From Ascarosepion bandense (lineage: Eukaryota; Mollusca; Cephalopoda; Sepiida; Sepiidae), in NCBI GenBank assembly GCA_037127315.1, contig JBBBDQ010000403.1, positions 3,082,001 to 3,146,000 on the forward strand: a stretch of 64,000 bases of DNA, written 5' to 3'. This document shows positions 34,169 through 44,639 of this stretch, piece after piece; the stretch's first letter is position 1, and each line of letters opens with the position of its first letter. The translations under genes and the position numbers were made by a program. The notes under the pieces are model-generated. The model did no database searches. It was given only the letters and a program-made list of their open reading frames with translations, and had not been told where the DNA came from.

Positions 34169-34844
34169 AGAGAATAGATGAGACGGTAAAAGAAAGAAGA
34201 AACTGTCATAAAGATAAGTTATCAAGTTATTAGACCCACATTAGAATATGCATGCACTTTCATGAATACTATATTCTTACACACGCCATATCACGTGTTT
34301 TCAAATCAATATAATTTTGCCATCTGGTTGTATGTTGATATTTTGCATTCATAATCGCCTGTACTTTGTTCATATTTCCTACTGGATATTGTAATTTAAT
34401 ATTTTGACCACATTGGTTATCCAAAAGTAATTTTGAGGTTAAGATCTTTGGACATTCTAATTGATTAAGATTTTTTTTTATTTTATTCTTTTGATCTTGT
34501 ATTAAAATTTTATATCAAAATTATATTGTCTTGATGTTCATCCTTGATTTGTTGTCAGTGCCCGTGTTGAATAACAAAGCAGACCTGGGAAAGGATTGCC
34601 ATTCGACTACTAATCAAATAGCAATCATACTTTATTATTTTCTTATTCAAATAATTGTCCATTTGTCATGATCTGAGATAGATGACCAGCATATATCCAT
34701 AGATGTGAAAATGTAATATATCCAAGGCAGCATATGAATATCTTGATGGGCATTGTCAGTACGGGTATGTGACACCATCCACACATTCAATCTTACAGCA
34801 ACCAGGCTTGATGTAGCTTATGTTTAGTGATCATGCAGTAAAAA
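33734..34844. other. AT-rich intron with (GAAA)n
   Basis: A GAAA microsatellite lies at 34130-34170. No gene or recognised repeat otherwise. Confidence 0.5.
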
Positions 34845-35035
34845 AGACTTCCAATCTGTGGCAGTCTGCGATAAGAAATGGTTAATTTTAATGCTTCCAA
34901 AATGAAACTGCTATCCTTTAACCGCCATAGACAATTGCTCCTATCATACCATTAGCATAGATCAATTAACAGTTTGTAGCTGTTATCCATTACACCACCC
35001 ACACATCCAATCTTACACCAACCAGGCTTGACATT
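34845..35035 (+). mobile_element. LINE-C internal fragment
   Basis: It is collinear with 32565-32745 (NFNASKMKLLSFNRHRQ-type remnant, then ATTAACAGTTTGTAGC). Confidence 0.7.
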
Positions 35036-35138
35036 GTTTATGTTTAGTGATCATATAATAAGCAATGTTTTAATGTGATATGACTGTATACCTATTCTCA
35101 TGAATTATAATTTATTCAATACAAGTAGTTTCTTTTGT

Positions 35139-35150
35139 ACTTAAATAACA
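35139..35150. other. Target-site duplication, left copy
   Basis: ACTTAAATAACA, repeated exactly at 35662-35673. Confidence 0.85.
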
Positions 35151-35661
35151 GGCTTACGGCCTATCATGTTGAATACACCGGTTCTCGCTCGATCACCGAA
35201 GTTAAGCAACATTGAGCCTGGTCAGTACTTAGATGGGTGACCGCTTGGGAATACCAGGTGCTGTAAGTGTATAGTAACGGATGTGCATTGTGCGTTGTGG
35301 TGCAGTGGATATCAGCTCAGAAAGAAAAATCGGTGATCCGAGTTCAAATTCCAGTTGAATACCCTGCATTCACTTAAGCACTGGTACTCTAGGGAAAGGT
35401 ATTAATTCATCCCTTCCCTTCAGTTATGGGTTAAATAACAAGGGTAGGACTTGGGGACCCTACCCTTAAAAAAAAACAAATCCCAAAGAATCTTGATACT
35501 CGAAAAGAAAAATGTATTACTAGACACAAAAAATTATATAAACAACAATAAATTGTTGAAAGAAAAAGGTATTGCCACCAATAAATAATTAAAGTTTAGT
35601 TGGCAATAAATGACCCACTGAGGTGTTGATCTGCCATAAAAACAAAATAACCAACCAACAA
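35151..35661 (+). mobile_element. Composite 5S rRNA / tRNA SINE, complete
   Basis: In order it has: a 5S rRNA-like head (35152-35268, 117 bp, GCTTACGGCC to GTGCTGTAAG); a 20-bp linker; a tRNA-like part with an A box (TGGTGCAGTGG) and a B-box-like GAGTTCAAATTCC; a body of about 250 bp (GGGTTAAATAACAAGGG, CCCACTGAGGTGTTGATCTG); and an A/C-rich tail (AACCAACCAACAAA). Direct 12-bp repeats lie on both sides. The 5S segment retains its internal-promoter-like block (AGATGGGTGACCGCTTGGG), so the element could have two pol III promoters. The duplication shows that 5S and tRNA parts moved as one RNA-derived unit. Confidence 0.9.
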
Positions 35662-35673
35662 ACTTAAATAACA
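35662..35673. other. Target-site duplication, right copy
   Basis: ACTTAAATAACA, matching 35139-35150. Confidence 0.85.
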
Positions 35674-35833
35674 TGGAGTACATCTTTCTTTATAGTGGGT
35701 GCAGTATATTATCTTCATATTATCTACTAACAGATACTAATATCTAAAAATATAGGAAATAATTTTTTTTCAAGCATTTTACTTATAAGACTTTTTCATA
35801 ATCCTTAATCACAATTTTTCATCCTTTTTCCAG

Positions 35834-35860
35834 GCTACAATAGAAATTGGATAATGGAAG
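35834..35860 (+). CDS. Microexon: linker module a, after vWA 1
   Basis: This 27-bp exon has acceptor TTTTTCCAG, donor GTAAGT and phase 1-1. With the split codons it encodes Gly-YNRNWIME-Gly. It corresponds to the microexon after the second vWA (58550-58576), which encodes Gly-YDKNWNMQ. The matching position and sequence are the main reasons to believe both. Confidence 0.82.
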
Positions 35861-36270
35861 GTAAGTAATAATTTGATTTCTATTCGGAAACTTTGGTAAG
35901 TAAAATGTTGATATCGTAATAGGGGAAGATGCTGTAAAGGTGAGATGCAATTTTCATGAAAAAATGTTCAAAATCACTCGAGGTAGGATTATTTAATAAA
36001 TGAAAGAAAAAATTTTTTTTTAAAAATTTAATTCTTACAAATATAATTTTACAACTAAACTGAAAGAGATGTGAAACATTTTCAACTGCGCTCCGTCTTT
36101 TCTTGACGTTAGAATGAAGTGTATTTGGGGAAATGATTTTCATAAGACTGATTCTTGCATTCATTTACTTTTTCCATATTCCTCAAGAATCAAAAACATG
36201 AATTTAGGATAATTAATCATCCACATTTTCTGAAATGCAGTATCTCTCTATGACATAAATATATACATAT

Positions 36271-36681
36271 ATACAGTACTGTGCAAAAGTATTAGAACAA
36301 GAACTATTTTATCTTTTATGAGGCATCAAAATAATTGCGACAATTTACCAATCGCACCTTGTATATATACAGTACTGTGCAGAAGTATTAGGACAAGAAC
36401 TATTTTATCTTTTATGAGGCATCAAAATAATTGCGACAATTTACCAATCGCACCTAGTATATATACAGTACTGTGCAAAAGTATTAGAACAAGAACTATT
36501 TTATCTTTTATGAGGCATATTTACAGAAAATAAATAATTTAATTAAAGTAATTTTATTTGATTTACTCAACAAATGCTTTAACAAGAAAAAAATGCTTGT
36601 GACAAAATAAATTTAACATTTAGTATAATAGCCTTTTACTTTGAAATAATAAAATAATTGCAACAATTTACTAATCGCACC

Positions 36682-36713
<32 letters not shown>

Positions 36714-36716
36714 GTA
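36271..36716. repeat. Reiterated Tc1-like terminal sequence
   Basis: CAGTACTGTGCAAAAGTATT begins at 36274, 36370 and 36466 (period 96 bp), and a variant (CAGTACTGGGCAAAAG) at 36717. Each short unit ends in GCGACAATTTACCAATCGCACC-like sequence. The third unit is longer (251 bp). A TA run lies at 36683-36714. Confidence 0.85.
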
Positions 36717-37020
36717 CAGTACTGGGCAAAAGTATTAGAACAAGAACTATTTTATTTTTTATGAGGCATATTTACAGAAAATAAATAATTTAATTAAAGT
36801 AATTTTATTTGATTTACTCAACAAATGCTTTAACAAGAAAAAAATACTTGTTACAAAATAAATTTAATATTTAGTATAATAGCCTTTTGCTTTCATCACA
36901 GCCTTCATTCTGTCAGGAATTGACATCAGAAGCTTCTTCAATGTATCTAATGGTATCTCCTGCCAAGCAGCTTGTATTTGTTCTCAAAATGTGTCTTGTG
37001 TCTTGCAAAGGAACATTAGA
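36717..37020 (-). pseudogene. Tc1-like transposase C-terminal remnant
   Basis: On the minus strand 36890-36995 encodes WQEIPLDTLKKLLMSIPDRM followed by KAVMKAKGYYTKY. This is the C-terminal signature of Tc1-type DDE transposases. The rest of the gene is missing. It abuts the reiterated terminal repeats, so this is one end of a deleted element. Confidence 0.8.
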
Positions 37021-37068
37021 TCTATTAATTCGAGAAGGGAGATTCCATATACAATTATAGTTACTAAT

Positions 37069-37079
37069 ACAATTTTATT
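37069..37079. other. Target-site duplication, left copy
   Basis: ACAATTTTATT, repeated at 37357-37367. Confidence 0.8.
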
Positions 37080-37356
37080 CATCATCATCATCATTTATCC
37101 ATCACACACAGATGGTGCATAGGGCAGTAACTTTTTGTTGCTGTTTCTGTAAGAAACTGTTTTTTTACGAGGCAGGGTTGTTAGTCCTGCACCCAATCCC
37201 CAAAACTGAAGGACAGGTGGACCATTCTTGGTCCTTATGTTTACAGCACCTGGTATTCCCAAATGGTCACCCATTTAGGTACTGACCAGGTTCAATGTTG
37301 CTTAACTTCAGTGATTGGATGGGAACCGGTTTATTCAACATGATATAGCTGCAGAC
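37080..37356 (-). mobile_element. 5S rRNA-derived SINE with a different body
   Basis: On the minus strand a 5S-like head (about 37240-37356: GAATAAACCGGTTCCCATCC, GAAGTTAAGCAAC, GGGAATACCAGGTGCTG) leads into a body. The body has GACCAAGAATGGTCCACCTG and GGATTGGGTGCAGGAC, and the tail is GATGATGATGATGAA. The body is unrelated to the tRNA SINE body of the composite element. Perfect 11-bp direct repeats flank it. It fits the 5S-headed (SINE3-type) class. Confidence 0.88.
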
Positions 37357-37429
37357 ACAATTTTATTACATTGACAAATAAATTTTATCACGTACAATTT
37401 AAAATAATATTGCACAAATACAATTTTGA

Positions 37430-37770
37430 TTGTATGGAAAGAAGGAAAAGACACAGCTTGGTTTTAGTGAGAAAATGAAAGAAAGAAAGAAAGAAAAAAA
37501 GTAAGAAAGTAAAAAGGGAAAATAGAAATGATTAACGTCTCTTGCCAGACTATTCCATTTTGATTGTGTGGAAAGAGGGTAAAAGACCCTACATGGCTTC
37601 AGTGAGAAAATGAATGAAAGAAAGAAAGTAAGAAAGTAAAAAGGGAAAATAGAAATGATTAACCTCTCTAACTTGATTGTATGGGAAAAGGGGAAAAAGA
37701 CACTACTTGGTTTCAGTGAGAAAATGAAAGAAAGTAAGAAAGAAAAAAGGGAAGATAGAAATGATTATAC
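37430..37770. repeat. ~110-bp tandem repeat, inverted relative of 26.5-27.1 kb
   Basis: About three units contain GAAAGAAAGTAAGAAAG, GAAATGATTAACCTCTC, a CTATTCCATTTTGATTGTG block and CAGTGAGAAAATGA. Read in complement they match the units at 26500-27120. Confidence 0.8.
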
Positions 37771-37849
37771 TTACAATAAGCACCATTATAATAACAGAAT
37801 TGATGCAGAAACCTATTCCACCTACTGACCACCTGCTTTTAGACCATCC

Positions 37850-37873
37850 TATATATATATATATATATATATA
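37850..37873. repeat. (TA)n microsatellite
   Basis: A TA run. Confidence 0.95.
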
Positions 37874-38177
37874 TTGGGTAGGGCACAAAAAAAGGGACAA
37901 AATAAAATATTGTCTGGCCAAATTTTTAGTGTTTGGTTTTGTTGGTTTGAGTTTGTGCTTGAAGAATCTGCCCTTTGTAGGAAAATAATTTCAAATCACT
38001 GTGGATAATTTGGTACACAGATCTCCTGAAAATAGCCACTTGCTGTGACAGATGTCTGGCTAATTTGCAGGGTAACTGTTCCAACTGGTCACTGATATCT
38101 TGAACATGAGCTGGCATCCTCGCTGTGAACTTCGGGCCACAATGCCCGTTTTTATTGTTAACCACTAATTCAGTGTT

Positions 38178-38637
38178 TAGAGTACTGGATTGCTATGTGT
38201 TGTCAGTTCTTCAATATGGCAGTGAATGCTGGACAATATAATCAAAGATGAAAGAAAAACTTGAAGCAACTGAAATGTGGTTCTACAGAAGGATGCTGCG
38301 AATATCATGGATTGAGCATGTGAGCAATGATGAGGTCCTAGAAATGATGGAAACAAAAAGGAAATTAATACTGAGCATCAGGAAGAGACAGCTGAAGTTC
38401 CTGGGACATGCATTGAGGAAGGAAGGCTTGGAGAACCTGTTACTAACAGGCCAGATACAGGGAAAAAGAGACAGGGGAAAGCAACGGATAACATATTTGA
38501 AGGACCTAATCAGGTAGATGATGGAATGAGGGTTGCATGGTGTAACAGGAGAAGGTGTGCTTAGAGCCACCAAGGATAGGGAGATGTGAAAAGCCATGAT
38601 AGCTTATGTCTTGAGGAGACAGGGCACATAGAAGAAG
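38178..38637 (+). mobile_element. LINE-R 3' copy
   Basis: Plus-strand frames encode SVLQYGSECWTI, KEKLEATEMWFYRRMLRIS, WIEHVSNDEVLEMMETKRKL and KFLGHALRKEGLENLLLTG, ending at a GAAGAAGA tail. Confidence 0.85.
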
Positions 38638-38882
38638 ATCATATGGCGGTGGGGAATTTTCCTCCCTGGATATTCATGATAAAATTGCCACTGAACAAGT
38701 GTAGATGACTCTGTTGCAAGATACACTTCCACAATCTTTGTCCTCTCTTCGACTAAAAACTGTTCATAATGGTCCGTTTTGGTATCAGATAAAACCTACA
38801 GGTATGCTATGCAATTCACCTGAAAAAGAAAAAGAAACAATTATTTCTTTAGAAATATATAAGCTTTTACTTTTGTCCCATT

Positions 38883-39290
38883 TTCTAACTGGCGTCAGTC
38901 AGCGATTCTACCTCTGTGCTATGGGTGCTCAGTAGAAGGAGCAGACTTTTAGCATATGATGTATCATATACCAATAGTCAGAGTGCTCTAATTCATTACT
39001 GAATGAGCGATGCATAGATGCTAGAGTAGCTACTGTTTTTCCAAAGTCTACTATTCCTCCAAAGTGCTCAATCAGGGTGTGAGAGCGTAAATAGTCATCT
39101 GCAGACAGATCTGTTTTGCTGTATCACAGCTCATCATTACAGTTCGACATCCAATTGCTTTTAACCCAGGATTGAAACCTGACCAAACTGGTGTCAGTCG
39201 GCGATTCTACCTCTGAGCTATGGGTGCTTGGTAGAAAGAGGCAGACTTTTAGTGTATGATGTATCATGCTTATATATATATATATATATA
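38883..39290 (-). mobile_element. Two tandem family D SINE copies
   Basis: The copies at 38883-39075 and 39085-39290 share ACTGGNGTCAGTC, GATTCTACCTCTG, GGTAGAAGGAG and GCAGACTTTTAG. A TA run follows the second (39270-39296). Both are in the same orientation. Confidence 0.7.
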
Positions 39291-39518
39291 TATATAAACA
39301 TTTCAAGCTTGAAGAGTATCTTTAGAAACCTATGCATCATGAGTGATTTTCATAAATTTAATAAATTTTGTTTTCAATATTTTAAACTATTTATTATTTT
39401 AAATATTATAAACTATTTATTTTATAATCATTCTATATTTTGTTAGATATATTTTGATTTTTTAAAGAAATATTTTTTACTGATTTTTCCTAATGTTATA
39501 TATTTTTTCTTGATTCAG

Positions 39519-39545
39519 GTTATGAAGAACAACTTCAGTATCTGG
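39519..39545 (+). CDS. Microexon: linker module b
   Basis: This 27-bp exon has acceptor TTGATTCAG, donor GTTTGT and phase 1-1. It encodes YEEQLQYL, preceded by a split Gly and followed by a split Ala codon. It resembles module c (YEEEWRYT) in sequence, length, phase and the unusual GTTTGT donor, which points to exon duplication. Confidence 0.75.
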
Positions 39546-40075
39546 GTTTGTAATTTAATATATTTATTTTCTTATATATTGACTAAATTTACAATACATA
39601 TATTTTATTATCATTAAAATACAGTATGAAGTATTTTAGCCTGAGGGGGCTGTCCCCAGACGCAATCTCTTTTTTTTTGAGAATAGGGTAAGGCATGTAA
39701 ATATGATGTGCCAATGGAGATTAAGTTGTTTTATTTCCATTCCTTAAAATTTAGCTTAATCATTAACAGTAATTTTACGATATTCTAAATTCTAATTTTT
39801 CAGATATAATAATAAAAAAAATATATATGTATATTTGTGTATTTAGGCAGCAAATTCTCTTTTAGGCATGTTAGATTAAATAAGTTACAAACATTATGGC
39901 TGCTTACTTTTAATAAAACTATTCATACTCATTCTTGTAGTATAATTGAATGATGTAAGAAATGCACTGCAACTTTTACAGTTGATTTTATTTTCCATTT
40001 CTCAATGTTTCCAAGTACCTTCAATCTCTTCCCATGGTCATCTTCAGAAGTTTAAGTTGTAATAACAAATTAGCA
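39546..40075. other. AT-rich intron, nothing recognised
   Basis: No gene, RNA or repeat family was identified. Confidence 0.45.
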
Positions 40076-40390
40076 TTCAGTCATTTATGTACCATACATG
40101 ATACCTGCTTGGGTGATCATGTCTCTTTTGATTCATAACTGACAAGGCAGAAGATTTTCCTGCAGCATGTTGTCATTTCTTTCTGTGGTAGACTGGTAGC
40201 CAAGCAAGGCTATAAAACCTGATTTGTTCAGTTATTCAACCCATGGCTGTAGAAAGAAGAGCTGTATTAATAAATTTTCAAAGAGTATTCAAGCATAAGT
40301 GAATGAAACAAATTCAACTGGAATTTGAACTTGGCTCTCTAAGTTTTCATTCCAAGTTGATATCTGTTACACTACAATACACTCTATGTA
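40076..40390 (-). mobile_element. tRNA-derived SINE, family A, old copy
   Basis: It is recognisable from CATTTATGTACCATACATGA through CAACTGGAATTTGAACTTGG to the head, with many substitutions. Confidence 0.7.
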
Positions 40391-40759
40391 GGATTATATA
40401 GGATTAATAAGAATAAAAGTTCTCACATAGCTGATTAATGTTATATTCAGCAATTTGACTTCAGTGTTTTGAAGATGAACATTTCTGCAATTACTCAGTC
40501 CCATCATCAGAAACTTCCAGAAACTGATTGCTGATTTTCCTATTATTTGTCATTTTGATGCTAAGTTTGATGTAATTAATTCATGTGCTAGTCGAAATGC
40601 ATATATTATTGGTTTTAGATTGATTTTTATCTCTATTTGTGCATACAAGTGTGTGTGTATAGGTGTATCTGTCAAATATATATGGAAAAAAAGTAAGCCT
40701 TCTTAGATTGTTTAATTTTCCAGTCATATCATAATTCTGCTTGCTCCTTAATTTCTTAG

Positions 40760-41095
40760 TGTTAGGGCGCCGCTCCTATTTGACTACAAATGGACTGTTC
40801 CCATTGCTATATATAGCAATGGTGGATTCTCTACAGGGGAGTCGTAGAGAGTCACTTGAGAGTCTCTAATGAGTTACTGAAGAGTCAGTGTGAGTCAGTG
40901 AAGAGTTAGTCACACTTCCGGTGGCATACCGGAAGTAATCACGTATACACACGTCTTACGATGGATTGGACACTTGTATCTTTCTATTGTAAATATTACT
41001 AATCACTTCTGTACATACTAACCGGTTTTCCGCGGAATACAACTTATATTCTGATTCTGTTGTTGAGTTATTCATTTATACTTGGTGACATAACA
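40760..41095. mobile_element. Solo LTR with CTTAG target duplication
   Basis: 336 bp starting TGTTAGGGCGCC and ending GACATAACA, so the ends TGTTA/TAACA are inverted. A 5-bp direct repeat CTTAG flanks it (40755-40759 and 41096-41100). A TATA-like stretch lies near 40808. There are no internal genes, so recombination between LTRs is the likely origin. Confidence 0.82.
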
Positions 41096-41436
41096 CTTAG
41101 TTAGCACGATCATTACACCCTGCTAATACCTCATAAATAACAGATGATGCCATTTTGATCATGAGGAAATATTGAAAAGATTTTTCAATATTCCAACATA
41201 ATTTTAGTGCTTCTTTGCATTGTATTTTTTCACTTCATTCAATTGTCTTAAATTGTTTCTAAAATATACAAAAATTTACATATATTTTCCCACACTGATA
41301 TGGTTAGCATCTACTTCAGTAAAATGGAAAAAAACTTGTCAATTCTAATTTTTTTTGTTTCTTAGACCCTCTTACTTATTTAACTTTCATTCATACTTAT
41401 GATTGCTATTGCTGGATTTTAATAAAATTGCTAAGT

Positions 41437-42400
41437 TTAAATATTTAATGAGCCAAATTCATCAGAAAATTAGAATAGGAAAAATTTTAAATTCTTGACC
41501 AAGACACATTTTAATGAATTTTGAAACAATTTTAACACTTTAACAATTACAGATAAACTATTAGTATAGAACATATGCTTGCATCAAGCTAGTTTGTCAG
41601 CAGGATGGTGAGACCTAATTGCCAATCTAGTAGTGTGCTTTAGTTCATTCAATCTATGCATCAAGCAAGAAAACTCATCAGAACAAGTGCTTTGAAAATA
41701 TTTCTAGAGAAGACAGAGGGAAGCAAAGATACCAAGTTAGTGTTAATAACATTAACCCTTCTTTGGATTTTATCAATCTCAAGTTTTTTATTTTTTTTAT
41801 TAATCATTTCACAGTTTTTTTATGCTTGATTCCATCTTGCACGTATGCAAATCAACCATCCATAAATATTTAATGAGCCAAATTCATCAGAAAATTAAAA
41901 TAGGAAAAGTCTTAAATTCTTGATCAAGACAAACTTTAATGAATTTTGAAACAAATTTAATTTGTTTTTTCTTTCTTTACAGCATATGAAGAAGAATGGA
42001 GATATACTGGTTTGTATGAGAAATTGTATATTTTATCAATTATAGATCCTGGTTTGCAAGGTGATAAAGCCACTAAGATGCCCAGGGTTACTGAGAGTGA
42101 AAGAGAATGAGAAGATGTTAGTGAGGTGAAAGGACAATAAAAGAATAGAATTCAAGAAGACTGAAAATGGTGATTGATGTTGCATTTAAAATTTTGAGTC
42201 TGGAAGTGGTAGGAAAGACTAAATCAGAACAGTTCTACAGAAGTGCAAAACAAATAAACTATTAGTATAGAACATATGCTTGCATCAAGCTAGTTTATCA
42301 GTAAGATGGTGAGACCTAATTGCCAATCTAGTAGCATGCTTTAGTTCATTCAATCTATGCACCAAGCAAGAAAACTCATCAGAACAAGTAGTGGCAGTGA
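41437..42400. repeat. Local duplication around microexon c
   Basis: Block A (TTTAATGAGCCAAATTCATC onward) occurs at 41437-41540 and 41865-41965. Block B (AACATATGCTTGCATCAAGC onward, distantly LINE-C-like) occurs at 41550-41720 and 42250-42400. The order is A, B, A', exon 41983-42009, B'. Confidence 0.8.
41983..42009 (+). CDS. Microexon: linker module c
   Basis: This 27-bp exon has acceptor TTTCTTTACAG, donor GTTTGT and phase 1-1. It encodes YEEEWRYT. It lies between the second copies of two locally duplicated intron blocks (41865-41965 and 42250-42400), whose first copies lie upstream at 41437-41540 and 41550-41720. The segment was therefore rearranged around this exon. Confidence 0.75.
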
Positions 42401-43255
42401 CATGCCTTGCTCGGGGTGAAACGCTTATTAAAAAAAAAAAAAAGTAAAGAGTTAAATGAATGCAGAGGTCGTTTGTTGTAGCAAGGAATTTGTTCCTTTT
42501 TTTTTCTTTTTGTGGGTGGTGAGTAATTGAAGAGGAAGAAAAAGCGATAAAGGAAAATTGTAATTATTGATGTTAATTTTAGGAGTAAGTCGTAGTGTTT
42601 TGTTGTTATCTTTTTTTGTTGACAGCGAGTGGACAAAGATGAAGAAGAGATAAAGGAAAATAGCATGCAAGAAGGAGAGGGAGTATAAAGTGTGATGCTG
42701 AGACAGTTGTGTTGATTAGATATTTATAATTTTTCTTTTGCATCATGGCAGTGTCCTATCTAATCTCCACTCCCATCTGACTGATTCAACTTTTTTTCTC
42801 TGTTTATATCATGAACTTTTTGACACTGGCTTGTTACTTTCTCTCCATTTTCTAAATATCTCCCCTTTCATTGGTTAGAAAATAAATCATACTAGCTTGC
42901 AAAATTTGCTTCAGTCTTTTTCCTTCATTATGGAGTCAATCCTTTTTTCTATTGGCCAAAATTAGATTTCACACTGACTCGCGAATTTGCAAACAGTGAA
43001 GAAAAGAGAATTATTTTTTATTTCGTACCCTCCACAGATGAATGGAATGCAAGAAGATAGAATTTGGTGATTGATGTTGAATCTAAATTTTGAAGATTGT
43101 AGTTATCAGGGAAGCAAGTAGACAGAAAAAGATTCTACAGGTGGGAAGGGTGAGAAAATAAACTGTTCAAGCAGAAGTGGCAGTTGTATTTGGCTTTTTT
43201 AACTGTAAACAGGCAGGACATGGGTGCCAATCTAGTGACACATTTTAATAAATTG
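42400..43255 (-). repeat. LINE-C 3' traces and AT-rich sequence
   Basis: 42395-42440 carries the LINE-C terminal sequence (CCTTGCTCGGGGTGAAACGC) and an A-run on the plus strand. 43010-43255 resembles the coding end on the minus strand. Between them nothing was recognised; the open frames at 42379-42670 are low-complexity. Confidence 0.45.
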
Positions 43256-43359
43256 GTTGATTTGTCTTTACAGTTTAGCAACCTTTTCCAGGTAATTTAT
43301 ATTTAAATTGAAAGAATGTTTTTAGAGATAATAATGATTTACTAAGACAAATCTAACTA

Positions 43360-43622
43360 ATTAACCCATATCTGGAGGAGTAAGAAGAGGTGGATATATA
43401 CTTTTCCCAGGGTCGTGCTTAGGGCCCCTGCAGATTCTGCAATTGTGGTGGGGGAGCATGAGTTTCCTAGAGGTCAAAAGGCCCCTGGAAGCCACAAGGC
43501 TCCTTGGCTCCGCAAATCTATTGCAAGGAAAAAATTAACAAAATAATTATTAGGATTAACTGGAAAATTATTATCATACTTGTATATTGAAATAGACATC
43601 TATCAACCTGTCTCGCTTCCTC

Positions 43623-43680
<58 letters not shown>

Positions 43681-44100
43681 ATTGAAAAAACTTGCAGTAG
43701 ATTGAGAGCCAAAACGCACTGAAATAGCTATAAAAATAACTAGGAAATCAACAAAAAGTTGCTAAATGTTGTGAAAAGGTTCATAATGTATAGCTTCAAA
43801 ATGTCAATTCCGGTATTTCTGTTTTTTCGTGATCACCAAATATCTGCATTCCGAGAGTATGTTATTTTGTTTAAAGTACCATTTATTGTGGATTCAGTAT
43901 GTTCGGAGATGGGGGGTGCAATTTGCATTTTGTGGGTAGAGGGGCCACAAGGCACATTCTGCAGTGGTGGGGGTAGTGTTTCTAAACATGGCACTGGCCT
44001 TTCCCAAGGGTATTTGGATGTAAGTTAATCATAACAAACCCAGCTGGAACTTGGCACTTTGATTTTAAATTTCGAAATGTTATCCATTGTGCCCCAGTAC
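43360..44100 (-). mobile_element. Old tRNA-derived SINE split by a hAT-like element
   Basis: SINE pieces at 43360-43407 (AACCCATATCTGGAGGAG) and 43997-44100 (TTTCCCAAGGGTATTTGG to CCATTGTGCCCCAGTAC) flank the insert. A decayed 5S-like head follows at 44105-44205. Confidence 0.65.
43408..43996. mobile_element. hAT-like non-autonomous DNA transposon
   Basis: The ends are CAGGGTCGTGCTTAGGG on the left and the complement of CAGTGCCATGTTTAGAAAC on the right. The flanking 8-bp repeat ACTTTTCC / GCCTTTCC matches at six of eight positions. A CAG-start short inverted repeat with an 8-bp duplication is typical of hAT. The interior has no transposase and carries a TA run (43627-43671). Confidence 0.6.
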
Positions 44101-44104
44101 ATTC

Positions 44105-44205
44105 AAGCTTTTGCACCAGGTCTTCCCAAGGGGTCAACCGTCTTAGTACTAACGAGTCTCTTCAGCGATTCTATCAGTACAGATGTTTCAACATCAGAGA
44201 TTATA
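44105..44205 (-). repeat. Decayed 5S rRNA-like head
   Basis: GCACCAGGTCTTCCCAAGGG, CTTAGTACTAACGAG and GATGTTTCAACATCAGAG follow, in order and spacing, the complement of a 5S unit with many changes. It sits exactly where the 5S part lies in the composite SINE. Confidence 0.6.
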
Positions 44206-44639
44206 CAGAATATATTATTCTGAAATAAATTTAATACTGGTTTTTCCTTTAATATTATTCAATATGAAATAAAAAAAATCTTTATTGTGGATCAACCTGA
44301 TTATTATCTAAGAATAACCGTGTGATCTTAGGTTTGTTTATAAAGTATTTTCCTGTTGCCTCCCGCCATAGTTTAGAATTCAGAATTTCCCTTCTCCTAG
44401 TCTGTGGATTGCCACACCCAAAGCTACACCAGAATATGTAATCTTTAATTGCTATATATGCAATTTATATATACTCTAATTACAATATATGCAATTTATA
44501 TATACTCTCTAATTGCTATATATGTAATTATTGTTAATTAATATAATTTTTTTATTCATATTCTAATGTGAACATTTTGCAGTGTCTACCTATGACATTT
44601 ATTTCATTGCATTTATTTAATAGATTTTTATTCTTAAGT

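Noticed and set aside
43274..43291. Possible 18-bp microexon between TTTACAG and GTAATT
   Set aside because: In the required phase it begins with a TAG stop codon.
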